Part shown: piece by piece, positions 38,803 to 47,699 of the stretch
Position numbering within the stretch: the stretch's first letter is position 1
Layout: the number at the start of each line of letters is the position of its first letter
From: Streptomyces litmocidini
GTDB lineage: Bacteria; Actinomycetota; Actinomycetes; Streptomycetales; Streptomycetaceae
Assembly (NCBI RefSeq): GCF_014649755.1
Contig: NZ_BMTQ01000002.1
Coordinates: 572,761 to 636,760 of the forward strand
DNA length: 64,000 nucleotides
Direction: 5' to 3'
The notes under the pieces: generated by a model
Told to the model about the DNA's origin: nothing
Databases searched by the model: none
What the model saw: the letters and a program-made list of their open reading frames with translations, nothing else
Program-made: the position numbers and the translations under genes

Positions 38803-40170
38803 ATGAACGAGACCGTGAACGAGACCGTGAACGCGACCACCCCCGTCTACGACGTCGTCGGTGTCGGCTTCGGGCCCGCCAACCTCGCCCTCGCGATCGC
38901 GATCGAGGAGCACAACGAGCAGGCCGCGCCCGAGGACCGGCTCACGGCCGTCTTCCTGGAGAAGCAGCCGGACTTCGGCTGGCACCGGGGCATGCTGATC
39001 CCGGACGCCACCATGCAGGTCTCTTTCCTCAAGGACCTGGCCACGATGCGCAATCCGCGCAGCCGCTTCGGCTTCGTGCCGTACCTCCACGACCGGGGCC
39101 GCCTCGTCGACTTCATCAACCACAAGGTGCTGTTCCCGACCCGCGAGGAGTTCCACGACTACCTCCGGTGGGCCGCCGACGGCGTGGACCACATGGTCCG
39201 TTACGGCCTTGAGGTCACCGCGATCCGCCCGGTGGGAACGGCGGGGACGGCGGGAACGGCGGAGGCGTCGGGCCCCGTCGTCGAGGTCGACGTGGCCGCC
39301 TTCGGGGAGGCGGAGGCCGCCACCTACCGGGCCCGGAACCTCGTCATCGGGACCGGCCTCGTGCCCCGGCTCCCCGAGGGCGTCGAGTCCTCCGAACGCC
39401 TCTGGCACAGCAGCGAGTTCCTGCACCGCCTCGCCGCGCTGCCCACCGACGCGCCGCGCCGTTTCGTCGTCGCGGGAGCCGGTCAGAGCGCCGCCGAGAT
39501 CGCCGACCACCTGCACCGGACGTACGAGGGGGCCGAGGTGGTCGCCGTCCACACCCGGTACGGCTACAGCCCGGCCGACGACAGCCCCTACGCGAACCGG
39601 ATCTTCGACCCGGCGGCCGTCGACCTCTACCACGGTGCCGAGCCGTCCGTCCGCCGGACGCTCATGGACTACCACCGCAACACCAACTACGGCGTCGTCG
39701 ACATGGACCTCATCGAGGAGCTCTACCGCCGCTCGTACCAGGAGAAGGTGCGCGGCGAGCAGCGGCTGCGGATCCTCGGCGTCACCCGGCTCACCGAGGT
39801 CGAGGAGGGCCCCGACGGAGTCCGCGTCCAGGTGCGGAACCTCGCGACGGGCGAGACGGAGACGATGGAGGCGGACGCGGTCGTCTACGCCACCGGCTAC
39901 TCCGAGCCCGACCCGGCCCGGCTGCTCGGCGAACTCGACGCCGCCTGCGCGCGCGACGAGGACGGCCGGCTGCGGGTGCGCCGCGACTACCGGGTGCAGA
40001 CGGTGCCCGAGGTGGAGGCCGGGATCTACCTGATGGGCGGCACCGAGCACTCGCACGGCATCACGGCCAACCTGCTGTCGATGGCCGCCGTCCGGGCCGG
40101 CGAGATCTGTGACTCCCTGGCCGCCGGGCGCCGTTCCGACAGGCGGGCGCCGGTGGCGGCGACCGGCTGA
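38803..40170 (+). CDS. L-lysine/L-ornithine N-monooxygenase (SidA/IucD family)
   Basis: The 455-residue flavin enzyme hydroxylates a side-chain amine using NADPH and oxygen. Its FAD motif is VGVGFGPANLALAIA near residue 16, substrate region DATMQVSFLKDLATMRNP, NADPH motif VAGAGQSAAEIADHL near 223, and ATGY with a late GGTEHSHGI. Such enzymes feed siderophores, but no NRPS, IucA-like synthetase or siderophore acyltransferase is nearby. Cupin, MetRS-like and DAO genes are, so N6-hydroxylysine for hydrazine formation is the better reading. AAAGG lies before ATG 38803. Confidence 0.93.
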   Translation: MNETVNETVNATTPVYDVVGVGFGPANLALAIAIEEHNEQAAPEDRLTAVFLEKQPDFGWHRGMLIPDATMQVSFLKDLATMRNPRSRFGFVPYLHDRGRLVDFINHKVLFPTREEFHDYLRWAADGVDHMVRYGLEVTAIRPVGTAGTAGTAEASGPVVEVDVAAFGEAEAATYRARNLVIGTGLVPRLPEGVESSERLWHSSEFLHRLAALPTDAPRRFVVAGAGQSAAEIADHLHRTYEGAEVVAVHTRYGYSPADDSPYANRIFDPAAVDLYHGAEPSVRRTLMDYHRNTNYGVVDMDLIEELYRRSYQEKVRGEQRLRILGVTRLTEVEEGPDGVRVQVRNLATGETETMEADAVVYATGYSEPDPARLLGELDAACARDEDGRLRVRRDYRVQTVPEVEAGIYLMGGTEHSHGITANLLSMAAVRAGEICDSLAAGRRSDRRAPVAATG

Positions 40171-40214
40171 TCCCCCGTACAACACCTGTACCCACACTTC
40201 GACGAGAGGGCACC

Positions 40215-40931
40215 ATGAGCACCACCACCCCCACGGAGCCCGGCGACGCGCTGCCCGTCACCGAGCGGACCCGGCTGCGCCGGATGCGCCACAAGGGGAG
40301 CCACCGGCGGGCCGACCTGGACGCCGTGCTCGCCGCGGGTTTCCTCTGCCACCTCGGCGTCACCGTCGACGGCACGACGATGGTGGTGCCCACCGCGTAC
40401 GGCGTGGACGGCGACCGGCTCTACCTCCACGGTTCGGTCGCCAGCCGCAGCCTGGTCCAGGCCCCCGACACCACCGTCTGCGTCACGGTCACGCACGTCG
40501 ACGGCCTCGTCCTCGCCCGCTCCGTCTTCGAGCACGGGGTCAACTACCGGTGCGCGATGATCTACGGCGTTCCCGAGATCGTCACCGACCCGGAGGAGAA
40601 GCTCCGCGGCCTGCGGGCCCTGACCGAGCAGAGCTCGCCGGGCCAGTGGGAGTACGCGCGGCAGCCGAGCCGCAAGGAGCTGGCCGCGACCGCGGTGCTC
40701 GCGCTCGACCTGACCGAGGCCTCGGTGAAGACCGCCGCCGGCCCGCCGGACGACGGCGAGTCCGAGGACGCGGCGCTCGGCCTGTGGGCGGGGGTGCTCC
40801 CGGTGGTGACCGTCTTCGGCGAGCCGGTCACGGACCCGATCCTTCCGGCGGACTTCGCCCCGCCGGCCCACATCGCCTCGCGCGCGGGGCGGGTCCTGGG
40901 CGGGGACCCGGCGGCCGCCGCGGGGGTGTAG
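40215..40931 (+). CDS. Pyridoxamine-phosphate-oxidase-like (PPOX) flavin protein
   Basis: The 238-residue split-barrel protein has the start TRLRRMRHKGSHRRADLDAVL, then FLCHLGVTVDGTTMVVPTAYG and LYLHGSVASRSL, and later VNYRCAMIYG, as in FMN- or haem-binding PPOX proteins. These oxidise or reduce small amines, F420 or B6 compounds; which one is not visible. It is the last gene of the putative cluster, 44 nt after the N-monooxygenase with GAGAGG before ATG 40215, and is followed by a terminator. A role in finishing or detoxifying a hydrazine is inferred. Confidence 0.83.
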   Translation: MSTTTPTEPGDALPVTERTRLRRMRHKGSHRRADLDAVLAAGFLCHLGVTVDGTTMVVPTAYGVDGDRLYLHGSVASRSLVQAPDTTVCVTVTHVDGLVLARSVFEHGVNYRCAMIYGVPEIVTDPEEKLRGLRALTEQSSPGQWEYARQPSRKELAATAVLALDLTEASVKTAAGPPDDGESEDAALGLWAGVLPVVTVFGEPVTDPILPADFAPPAHIASRAGRVLGGDPAAAAGV

Positions 40932-41013
40932 GCGGGGGCGGATCCCCGCGGGGCGGGGCCGCTCCGGGCCGTACGGGGCGAGCCGCCCGGGGGCCGCGCC
41001 CGGGGCAGGACCG

Positions 41014-41039
41014 AGCCCAGCCGCGTGTGCGGCTGGGCT
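41014..41039. terminator. Bidirectional hairpin terminator
   Basis: An 11-bp perfect stem (41014-41024 with 41029-41039) with loop GTGT and TTT following lies between the convergent PPOX and DUF6479 genes. Confidence 0.85.
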
Positions 41040-41112
41040 TTCCCGCGTCCGGGCGTCCGGGCCCGTCCCCGGACGTCCGGTCCGGGACCGTGTCCGGGGT
41101 CGGTGGCCGGGG

Positions 41113-41496
41113 TCAGTCGCCGTGTCCGGTGCCTCCGCTGCCGAAGCCTCCGCTGGAGATGCCGCCCCACTTGCGCTTCTCCTCGGACGGCGGTTCGGAC
41201 GAGGTCTCCGTGCCGCCGTTCTTCAGCTGGTAGGGCATGAGCCGGTGCGCGCCGTCGGTCTGCGGCATCTCGGCCGGCCTGCGGTATTCGGACGTCTCGC
41301 CGGGGAGTGCGCCGGTGTCGGGCCGGTGCGGCTGCTCCTCCGGCTTCGGGGGCTCGGGTTCGCGGTTGCGGACCCGGTACCCGTACCAGAAGGCCCCGAT
41401 GAGGATGGCCACGAGGACGAGACCGCCGAGTACCTGCCCCATGCCCTCCTGCCAGACTCCAGCGGCCAGGTCCTCTGCTGCGCTGAGAGTGTTCAT
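41113..41496 (-). CDS. DUF6479-like small membrane protein
   Basis: A 127-residue protein starts MNTLSAAEDLAAGVW. It has one membrane segment (residues about 19-40), an arginine-rich junction (YGYRVRNREPEPP) and a hydrophilic Pro/Gly/Ser tail with KRKWGGISSGGFGSGG. It matches my memory of DUF6479, common in Streptomyces with no known function. ATG 41496. It is divergent from the sigma factor. Confidence 0.72.
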   Translation of the reverse strand: MNTLSAAEDLAAGVWQEGMGQVLGGLVLVAILIGAFWYGYRVRNREPEPPKPEEQPHRPDTGALPGETSEYRRPAEMPQTDGAHRLMPYQLKNGGTETSSEPPSEEKRKWGGISSGGFGSGGTGHGD

Positions 41497-41658
41497 ACCA
41501 AAAGGATTACCCGATTCCGCTTCTTCGAATGCGTCGAGCGGCCGTCCTCCGGGAATCCCCGCCGAATCCTCCGATCCGGCTGAAACATTTCCGCGCCCCC
41601 ATCGCGTCAATGAGGTGTACGGCGACCACGCCACGTGACCGCGAGGGAAAGGAGGGGC

Positions 41659-42168
41659 ATGAGAAAGTCCCGCGCGGACGAGTTCCACGAGTTCGCCTCC
41701 GCACGCACGGGGCACCTGTTCCGCTCGGCGTGCCTGCTGACCAGCGGCGACACGCATCTCGCCGAAGACCTCACCCAGGAGACGCTCGGCCGGATGTACG
41801 CCCTCTGGGGCCGCGTGGCCCGGATCGGGAACCCCGCCGCGTACGCCCAGACCGTGCTGGTCCGCACGTTCCTCAGCCACCGGCGGCGCCGCTCGGCCAC
41901 CGAGCGCCCCCTCGGCGAACTGCCCGACCGCGCCCCCGCGCAGGGCGAGGACCCGGCACTGCGGATCGCGCTGCTCGACGCGCTGGCCGCGCTCGCGCCG
42001 AAGGACCGGGCGGTCGTGGTGCTGCGCTACTGGGAGGACCGCAGCATCGAGGAGACCGCCGACGCCCTGCACATCAGCTCCGCCGCGGTGCGCACCCGCT
42101 CGGTGCGCGCGCTCGCGAAGCTGCGGGAACGGCTCGGCGGCAGCCTCGTCGCCTTCGCCGGCCGCTGA
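41659..42168 (+). CDS. SigE-type ECF RNA polymerase sigma factor
   Basis: The 169-residue sigma factor has region 2 (FRSACLLTSGDTHLAEDLTQETLGRMYALWGR) and region 4 (VVVLRYWEDRSIEETADALHIS, RTRSVRALAKLRERL). It redirects RNA polymerase to a special promoter set. ATG 41659 follows GGAAAGGAGG; a GTG at 41635 would add 8 residues. The next gene encodes a membrane protein that may act as its partner or anti-sigma factor, as in similar Streptomyces pairs. Confidence 0.88.
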   Translation: MRKSRADEFHEFASARTGHLFRSACLLTSGDTHLAEDLTQETLGRMYALWGRVARIGNPAAYAQTVLVRTFLSHRRRRSATERPLGELPDRAPAQGEDPALRIALLDALAALAPKDRAVVVLRYWEDRSIEETADALHISSAAVRTRSVRALAKLRERLGGSLVAFAGR

Positions 42169-42249
42169 GCGCGGTACGGCTGCCCGCACCCCCCCCACCC
42201 ACCTCAGTACTCCCCTTCTCGTCCACTGACCGGAGACGGTGATCTCGGC

Positions 42250-43554
42250 ATGCCCCAGAACGAAGGAACCCAGCACGACGGAGCCCCGCACGAGCGCTTC
42301 GAGGAGGAGCTCGGCGCGGTCCTGCGCAGCACCGGCGACGGCTTCGCCGTCGACGACCGGCGCGAGCTGGTCGCGGCCGGGCTCCGGCGCGGCCGGCGCC
42401 GCCTGGTGCGCCGCCGCCTCGCGGTGACCGGCGGCGTCGCCGCGCTCGCCGCCGTCGGCCTCGGCGGCGTCTACGGCGGTTCGCTGCTCGACCCCGCCGG
42501 ACGGGCGACGACGACCTCCGTGGCGGCGCCCCCGCAGCCCACCCGGGCCGGCGACGCCGGCGCCCGCACCGGCAAGAAATCCTTCCTCGACGCCCAGATC
42601 CCGGTGAAGGACATCGCCGCCGTCCTCAAGGCCCACACCCCGGCCGGACGGTGGCGGTTCGACGACCTGGACGGCAAGGGCCAGTCCGCCACCGGCGTCT
42701 ACGACGACGGCCACGGCGAGGCGGGCGTCAGCGTCGGCCTCTACCGGGCCGGAGCGACCGCCGAGGCCGGCATCGACCAGGTCACGTGCCCCGACAAGGC
42801 CCTCGTCCCCCTCGACTCCTGCACCAGCGAGACGCTGCCGGGCGGTGACCGGCTCATGGTGCTCCAGGGGTACGAGTACCCCGACAAGCGCGAGGAGACC
42901 AAGAACTGGCGGGCGGTCCTGCTCACCCGGGACGGGACCGTGATCGACGCGAGCGAGTACAACGCCGCCGCCGAGAAGGGGGCCGCGATCAGCCGTGAGA
43001 ACCCGCCCTTCAGCCCCGCCCAGCTGAAGGCCCTCGTCACGGCCGACGCCTGGGAGCCGCTCCTGCGGCAGCTCCCCGAGCCGCCCGAGTCCCCCGAGGG
43101 CCCGGGCCGGGCGCCCTCCGTGCCGAGCGCGGCCGTCGTCCAGGCCACCCTGCGCTCCCTGCTGCCCGCCGGCGTCACCGTCGGGTCCCACGGCGGCGGG
43201 GACGGCCACGGCTACGTCGTCGTCGACGACGGCAAGGGCGCGAGCCTCGTCGGCGTCGACGTCCAGCCCCTCCCCGGGGACGGGATCGAAGGCCTCTTCA
43301 CCGGCGCCGGCGTCGTCACCCTGCCCGACGGCACCAAGGTCAGGTCCACGCAGCAGCCCGGCGAGAAGGGCGGCGCCGGAGTCGTCCGGTGGAGCGTCGA
43401 CACCCTGAGCCCGAAGGGCTTCCGGGTCAGCGTCTCCGCCTTCAACTCGGGCGCGCAGCACGAGACCGCCACGCGCGCCGAGCCCGCGCTGACGATGGAG
43501 CGGCTGAAGACGATCGCGCTCAGCCCGAAGTGGCGGAAGCTGCCGCCGAAGTAG
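42250..43554 (+). CDS. Membrane protein paired with the sigma factor
   Basis: The 434-residue protein has a cytoplasmic N-terminus of about 50 residues with an arginine-rich end (RRGRRRLVRRRL), one membrane segment (about 58-78), and a large extracytoplasmic part with two similar halves. GGAG precedes ATG 42250. The topology (short inside, one helix, sensing outside) is that of an anti-sigma factor or sigma-linked sensor, although no zinc anti-sigma motif is seen. The sigma link is inferred from position. Confidence 0.7.
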   Translation: MPQNEGTQHDGAPHERFEEELGAVLRSTGDGFAVDDRRELVAAGLRRGRRRLVRRRLAVTGGVAALAAVGLGGVYGGSLLDPAGRATTTSVAAPPQPTRAGDAGARTGKKSFLDAQIPVKDIAAVLKAHTPAGRWRFDDLDGKGQSATGVYDDGHGEAGVSVGLYRAGATAEAGIDQVTCPDKALVPLDSCTSETLPGGDRLMVLQGYEYPDKREETKNWRAVLLTRDGTVIDASEYNAAAEKGAAISRENPPFSPAQLKALVTADAWEPLLRQLPEPPESPEGPGRAPSVPSAAVVQATLRSLLPAGVTVGSHGGGDGHGYVVVDDGKGASLVGVDVQPLPGDGIEGLFTGAGVVTLPDGTKVRSTQQPGEKGGAGVVRWSVDTLSPKGFRVSVSAFNSGAQHETATRAEPALTMERLKTIALSPKWRKLPPK

Positions 43555-43560
43555 GCGGGA

Positions 43561-43591
43561 GAGGGGTACGGGCCCGGAGCCCGTGCCCCTC
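43561..43591. terminator. Bidirectional terminator between convergent genes
   Basis: A 13-bp stem (43561-43573 with 43579-43591, one G-U-type pair) with loop CCGGA lies 6 nt after the membrane-protein gene and before the polymerase gene end. Confidence 0.75.
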
Positions 43592-43604
43592 CCCCCGGGG
43601 CGGG

Positions 43605-45296
43605 CTACTTCGCGTCCGCGTACCGCTCGACCGTCGCCGTCGTGAACGGGAACCGGACCGGCGTCTCCCCGAACGCGATCCGCCCGGCCTCGTCCCCGGC
43701 CGCCCGGATCGCCTCCGTCACCGCCCCCGCCTCCTCCGCCGGACAGTGCACGATCACCTCGTCGTGCTGGAAGAACACCAGCTCGGCCCGCGTCCCCGAC
43801 AGGGAGCGCCGCAGCGCCGCCAGCATCAGCAGCGCCCAGTCGGCGGCGCTGCCCTGCACGACGAAGTTACGGGTGAACCGGCCGCGGGCCCGCGCGTTCC
43901 CCGAGGCGTACCCGGGGGCGAACTCGCCGCCCTCACGCTCCGGTTCGCCGGCGTCCTGCGGGATCCCGGCCTCCTCGTCCCCGTCCGAGCCGACCGCCCG
44001 CGGGCTGGTCCGGCCCAGCCAGGTCCGCACGAGCCGGCCCTCCTCACCCGCCTTCGCCGCCTCGTCGACGTAGGCCACCGCGCGCGGGAAGCGGCGCCGC
44101 AGCGCCGCCAGGTTCTTCAGGCCGTCGCCGCTCGTCTGCCCGTAGACCGCGCCGAGCAGCGCGATCTTGGCGTGCTCGCGGTCGCCGGAGAAGGCCCGGT
44201 CGGAGAGCCGGGTGTAGAGGTCGTCGGGGTGCCCGGCGACCTCCATCAGACCCGGGTCGCGGGAGATCGCGGCGAGGACGCGCGGCTCCATCTGGTCGGC
44301 GTCGGCCACCACGAGCCGCCAGCCCTCGTCGGCGACCACCGCCCGCCGGATCACCTTCGGGATCTGCAGGGCGCCTCCGCCGTTCGCCGTCCAGCGCCCG
44401 GTGACCGTGCCGCCCGGCAGGTACTCCGGCCGGAAACGCCCGTCCCGCACCCAGTCGGCCAGCCACGACCAGCCGTGCGCCGTCCAGATCCGGTACAGCT
44501 TCTTGTACGCGAGGAGGGGCTCCACCGCCGGGTGGTCCAGCTCGGCGAGCTCCCAGCGGCGCGTGGACCTGACCCGGATCCCGGCCTGCGCGAAGGCCCT
44601 CACCACATCGGCCGGCAGGTCCGGCCGGACCCGGCGGCCGAACGCCGCCGACACCTCGTCCGCGAGCTCCGCGAGCCGGCGCGGCTCGCCCCCGCCCGCG
44701 TACCGCTCGCCGAGCAGCTCGCCCAGCAGCTCCCGGTGCACGTCCGCCCGCCACGGCAGCCCCGCCCGGTGCATCTCGGCGGCCACCAGCATCCCCGCCG
44801 ACTCGGCGGCCGTCAGCAGTCGCATCCTGCCCGGGTGCTCCGCCCGGTCGTGACGGCGCAGCTGCTCGGCGTAGACCGCGAGAAGCCCGTCGAACGGCAC
44901 GGAGACGGTGGGGCGCGGCTCGAAGAGCGAGTCCTGAGAACCGGGCTCGGCGGCGCGCTGCGGAGGGTCGGGCGGCACGGGGGCGTTCCTCAGGCGCGCC
45001 CAGGCGGCGGCGGCCGACCGGGGCTCGCCGAGCCGGCCCTCGTGGCCCAGGAGGAGCTGCTCGGCGTCCTCCACGTCGTAACACCGCTCGACGCGGACCC
45101 CGGCGGCGAGCAGCCGCGGATAGACCTCCGCCGTCGACCGCCACACCCAGCGGGCCACCTCGGGCCGCGCCCGCACGGCCGCCACCAGGTCCGGCTCGCG
45201 CCGCACCCGGCCGGCGGGCAGCCCGTCCGGGCCGAGGGGCACGAGCAGGGCTCCGTCCCCTTCGGCCTCGGCCGCCAGCGCCCACCTCTCACTCAT
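43605..45296 (-). CDS. Bifunctional 3'-5' exonuclease/DNA polymerase (family A)
   Basis: The 563-residue family A polymerase shows motif A VVADADQMEPRVLA, the O-helix segment AKIALLGAVYGQTSGDGLKNL, VQGSAADWALLM, and motif C FFQHDEVIVHCP. The N-terminal exonuclease-like domain looks degenerate. Unlike PolA (about 900 residues) it lacks the 5'-3' nuclease. Actinobacteria carry such a short second polymerase, probably for repair. ATG 45296 (MSERWALAA) is preferred; a start 10 codons upstream is possible. It is convergent with the sigma partner gene. Confidence 0.9.
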   Translation of the reverse strand: MSERWALAAEAEGDGALLVPLGPDGLPAGRVRREPDLVAAVRARPEVARWVWRSTAEVYPRLLAAGVRVERCYDVEDAEQLLLGHEGRLGEPRSAAAAWARLRNAPVPPDPPQRAAEPGSQDSLFEPRPTVSVPFDGLLAVYAEQLRRHDRAEHPGRMRLLTAAESAGMLVAAEMHRAGLPWRADVHRELLGELLGERYAGGGEPRRLAELADEVSAAFGRRVRPDLPADVVRAFAQAGIRVRSTRRWELAELDHPAVEPLLAYKKLYRIWTAHGWSWLADWVRDGRFRPEYLPGGTVTGRWTANGGGALQIPKVIRRAVVADEGWRLVVADADQMEPRVLAAISRDPGLMEVAGHPDDLYTRLSDRAFSGDREHAKIALLGAVYGQTSGDGLKNLAALRRRFPRAVAYVDEAAKAGEEGRLVRTWLGRTSPRAVGSDGDEEAGIPQDAGEPEREGGEFAPGYASGNARARGRFTRNFVVQGSAADWALLMLAALRRSLSGTRAELVFFQHDEVIVHCPAEEAGAVTEAIRAAGDEAGRIAFGETPVRFPFTTATVERYADAK

Positions 45297-45372
45297 GCCC
45301 GCGAGTCTGACACCCCCCACTGACACCCCCGGCCTTCCGGCCGGCGGCCCCGCCCGCGGCGGGGGGCGCGGG

Positions 45373-46617
45373 TCACGCCGCCGCGTGGAAGAGGGCCGCC
45401 GCCGCGCCCCGCGAGTCGACCCCCAGCTTGTTCAGGATGTTCGCGACGTGGAACTTCACCGTGGACTCGCTGATGTGCAGCTCCTCCGCGATCCTCCGGT
45501 TCCGGTGCCCGAGCGCCAGGTGCCGCAGGACCTCGACCTCCCGCGGGCCGAGCCCGGTCAGCGGGTGCGCCGCCTCGACGGGCGCCTCCGGGGTGGCCAG
45601 CGGGACGACCGCCGTGATGGTCGTGCCCCAGCCGGGGACCGCGTCCATGTCGAGCCGTCCGCCGAGCACGTCGAGCCGGTCCCGGATCGTCCCGGCCCCC
45701 AGGTCGCAGGGGGCGAGCGCACCGGCGCCGTCGTCCCGGACGGATGCCCGCAGTTCGTGCTCGGTCAGCTGCCAGCCGACGTGGACGCGCCGCACGGAGT
45801 CCTGCTCCAGGACGATCAGGAGCAGCGACCGGACGATGGCCCGCGCGCTGTGGGCGACGTCCGCCGCGAGCGAGCGCGTCGAGTCGGGCGCGCCCAGTTC
45901 GAGCCGGACCCTGCTGTGCCGGAGCATCGGCCGGAGTTCGCCGGCGAGCCGCTCGAAGGCGTCCTGCGCGGGTTCCTCCGCGAGCGCCCGGTCCCGCCGC
46001 TGTTCGGCCCGCATCTCGATCAGCGCGGACGCGGCCAGGTCGGTGGCGGTGGCCCGGGCGGTCGTGTCGTCGAGGGCCCGGCTGCGGAGCACCCCGAGGA
46101 CGCCGGAGAGCGCGGCCGCGTGCGCGCCGGTGAGTTCGGCGATGACCCGGGCCCGGGTGTCGGCGGCGGCCCGTGAGCGGGCGAGCGCGCCCGGCAAGGC
46201 CTCCGTCGCGAACCGGTCGAAGTGCGCGGTGACCAGGTCCCACAACGCCTGCGCCACGGTGAGCGCGGCCGCGTCGACGGGGGCGGCGCCGTCTGCCCGT
46301 ACGAGCACGAGGACCGCCCCGCGCCGGGTCGCGTGACTGGTGACGGCGACGACCTCGCGCGCGCGGCCGCCGATCGTCGCACGGCCCTGCCAGGGGGCAC
46401 CGGGTACGCCGGCCGCGAGCAGCGGGGTCAGTTCGGCGGCGGTCATCAGCTCCGTACCGCCGAGCGCCTTGAAGGGGGAGTGGGCGCAGTGGGTGGAGAG
46501 TTCGGCCGCGTCGACGTGCGGGACGATCGGGGCGAGGGCGGCCGAGACCTCGGGAAGGATCTCCCCGAGCGGCTGCCGGATGATCTCGTACGCGGTGGTC
46601 AGCGTGGACGCGTCCAT
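45373..46617 (-). CDS. One-piece HATPase/LuxR transcriptional regulator
   Basis: The 414-residue protein has an N-terminal GAF-like region and a helical dimerisation-like part without an evident acceptor histidine. A kinase-type ATPase domain follows (RVHVGWQLTEHELRASVRDDG, LGAGTIRDRLDVLGG, GWGTTITAVVPL). A LuxR HTH ends it (LGPREVEVLRHLALGHRNRRIAEE, ISESTVKFHVANILNKLGV). Sensor ATPase and DNA-binding output are thus in one chain with no receiver domain. ATG 46617. It is divergent from the quinone oxidoreductase gene across 142 bp, a likely target. Confidence 0.83.
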   Translation of the reverse strand: MDASTLTTAYEIIRQPLGEILPEVSAALAPIVPHVDAAELSTHCAHSPFKALGGTELMTAAELTPLLAAGVPGAPWQGRATIGGRAREVVAVTSHATRRGAVLVLVRADGAAPVDAAALTVAQALWDLVTAHFDRFATEALPGALARSRAAADTRARVIAELTGAHAAALSGVLGVLRSRALDDTTARATATDLAASALIEMRAEQRRDRALAEEPAQDAFERLAGELRPMLRHSRVRLELGAPDSTRSLAADVAHSARAIVRSLLLIVLEQDSVRRVHVGWQLTEHELRASVRDDGAGALAPCDLGAGTIRDRLDVLGGRLDMDAVPGWGTTITAVVPLATPEAPVEAAHPLTGLGPREVEVLRHLALGHRNRRIAEELHISESTVKFHVANILNKLGVDSRGAAAALFHAAA

Positions 46618-46759
46618 GCGGTTCAGCCTAGTGCGGGACGACCAGGTGACGGCCCGTCTTCCGGCCAGGTGGGACTGGCCGTTGGACGGGCCGGGATCGG
46701 GTGGCCGACGGCGCAGTCTTGGGACGTCGAAGAGCGAACGGACGGCGTCGGAGGCCCAG

Positions 46760-47686
46760 ATGGAAGCGATCGTGTACGAGGAGTTCGGCGGCCCCGAGGT
46801 GCTGCGCCACGAGACAGGTGTCGCGAAGCCGGAGCCCGGACCCGGCGAGGTCCGGGTCAAGGTGGCGGCGGCCGGGGTCAACCCGGTGGACTGGAAGCGG
46901 CGTTACGGCTGGGTCGAGGCGTTCTACCCGACCGCTTTCCCCGCCGTCCCGGGCCTGGAGTTCGCCGGCACCGTCGACGCCCTCGGCGAGGGCGTCGACG
47001 ACCTGGCCGTCGGCGACGAGGTCCTCGGCTGGACGAAGACCGGCGCCTACGCCGAGTACGCCATCGCCGGCACCGTCGCCCCCAAGCCCGCCGGGCTCTC
47101 CTGGGAGGCCGCCGCGAGCCTCCCGGTGGCCGGCGAGACCGCCCAGCGCGTCCTGGACCTGCTCCGGGTGCGGGAGGGCGAGACGCTGTTCCTGCACGGC
47201 GCGGCCGGCGTCGTCGGCTCGGTGGCCGTCCAGCTGGCGGTCGCGGCCGGGATCACGGTGATCGGCAGCGCCTCGGAGTCCAACCACGCCCACCTGCGCG
47301 AACTCGGCGCGATCCCCGTCGCGTACGGGGACGGCCTCGCCGACCGGGTCCGCGCCGCCGCCCCGGAGGGCGTCGACGCGGTCTTCGACGCGGCCGGCCA
47401 CGGCGTGCTGCCGGTCGCGATCGAGCTGCTCGGCGGCGGCGACGCGGCGAAGGAGCGGATCGTGACGATCGCGGCGACGGACGCGGAGGAGCACGGCATC
47501 GTCTTCTCCGGCGTCACGGGCGACCCGGACGACGTGCGGCGCGGCCTCACCGCCCAGGCCCGCATGGCGGCGGAGGGCGCGCTCACGGTCCGCCTGGCCG
47601 AGACGCTGCCGCTGAAGGAGGCGGCCCGTGCCCAGGAGACGAGCGAGTCGGGCCATGTACGCGGCAAGATCGTCCTGATCCCGTAG
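46760..47686 (+). CDS. NADP-dependent quinone oxidoreductase (zinc-free MDR family)
   Basis: The 308-residue medium-chain reductase has the N-terminal GroES fold (MEAIVYEEFGGPEVLR, AAGVNPVDWKRRYG), the Rossmann segment FLHGAAGVVGSVAVQLAV, and a C-terminal LPLKEAARAQETSESGHVRGKIVL. The catalytic zinc ligands of alcohol dehydrogenases are absent, so it is a quinone or enone reductase. ATG 46760 lacks a strong ribosome binding site. The divergent HATPase/LuxR regulator probably controls it. Confidence 0.9.
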   Translation: MEAIVYEEFGGPEVLRHETGVAKPEPGPGEVRVKVAAAGVNPVDWKRRYGWVEAFYPTAFPAVPGLEFAGTVDALGEGVDDLAVGDEVLGWTKTGAYAEYAIAGTVAPKPAGLSWEAAASLPVAGETAQRVLDLLRVREGETLFLHGAAGVVGSVAVQLAVAAGITVIGSASESNHAHLRELGAIPVAYGDGLADRVRAAAPEGVDAVFDAAGHGVLPVAIELLGGGDAAKERIVTIAATDAEEHGIVFSGVTGDPDDVRRGLTAQARMAAEGALTVRLAETLPLKEAARAQETSESGHVRGKIVLIP

Positions 47687-47699
47687 CACCCCGGCACCC

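Noticed and set aside
38803..40170. Siderophore biosynthesis cluster
   Set aside because: The N-monooxygenase is suggestive, but no NRPS, IucA/C-like synthetase, acyl-CoA transferase, siderophore receptor or iron box was seen nearby. The cupin/MetRS/DAO context fits hydrazine formation better.
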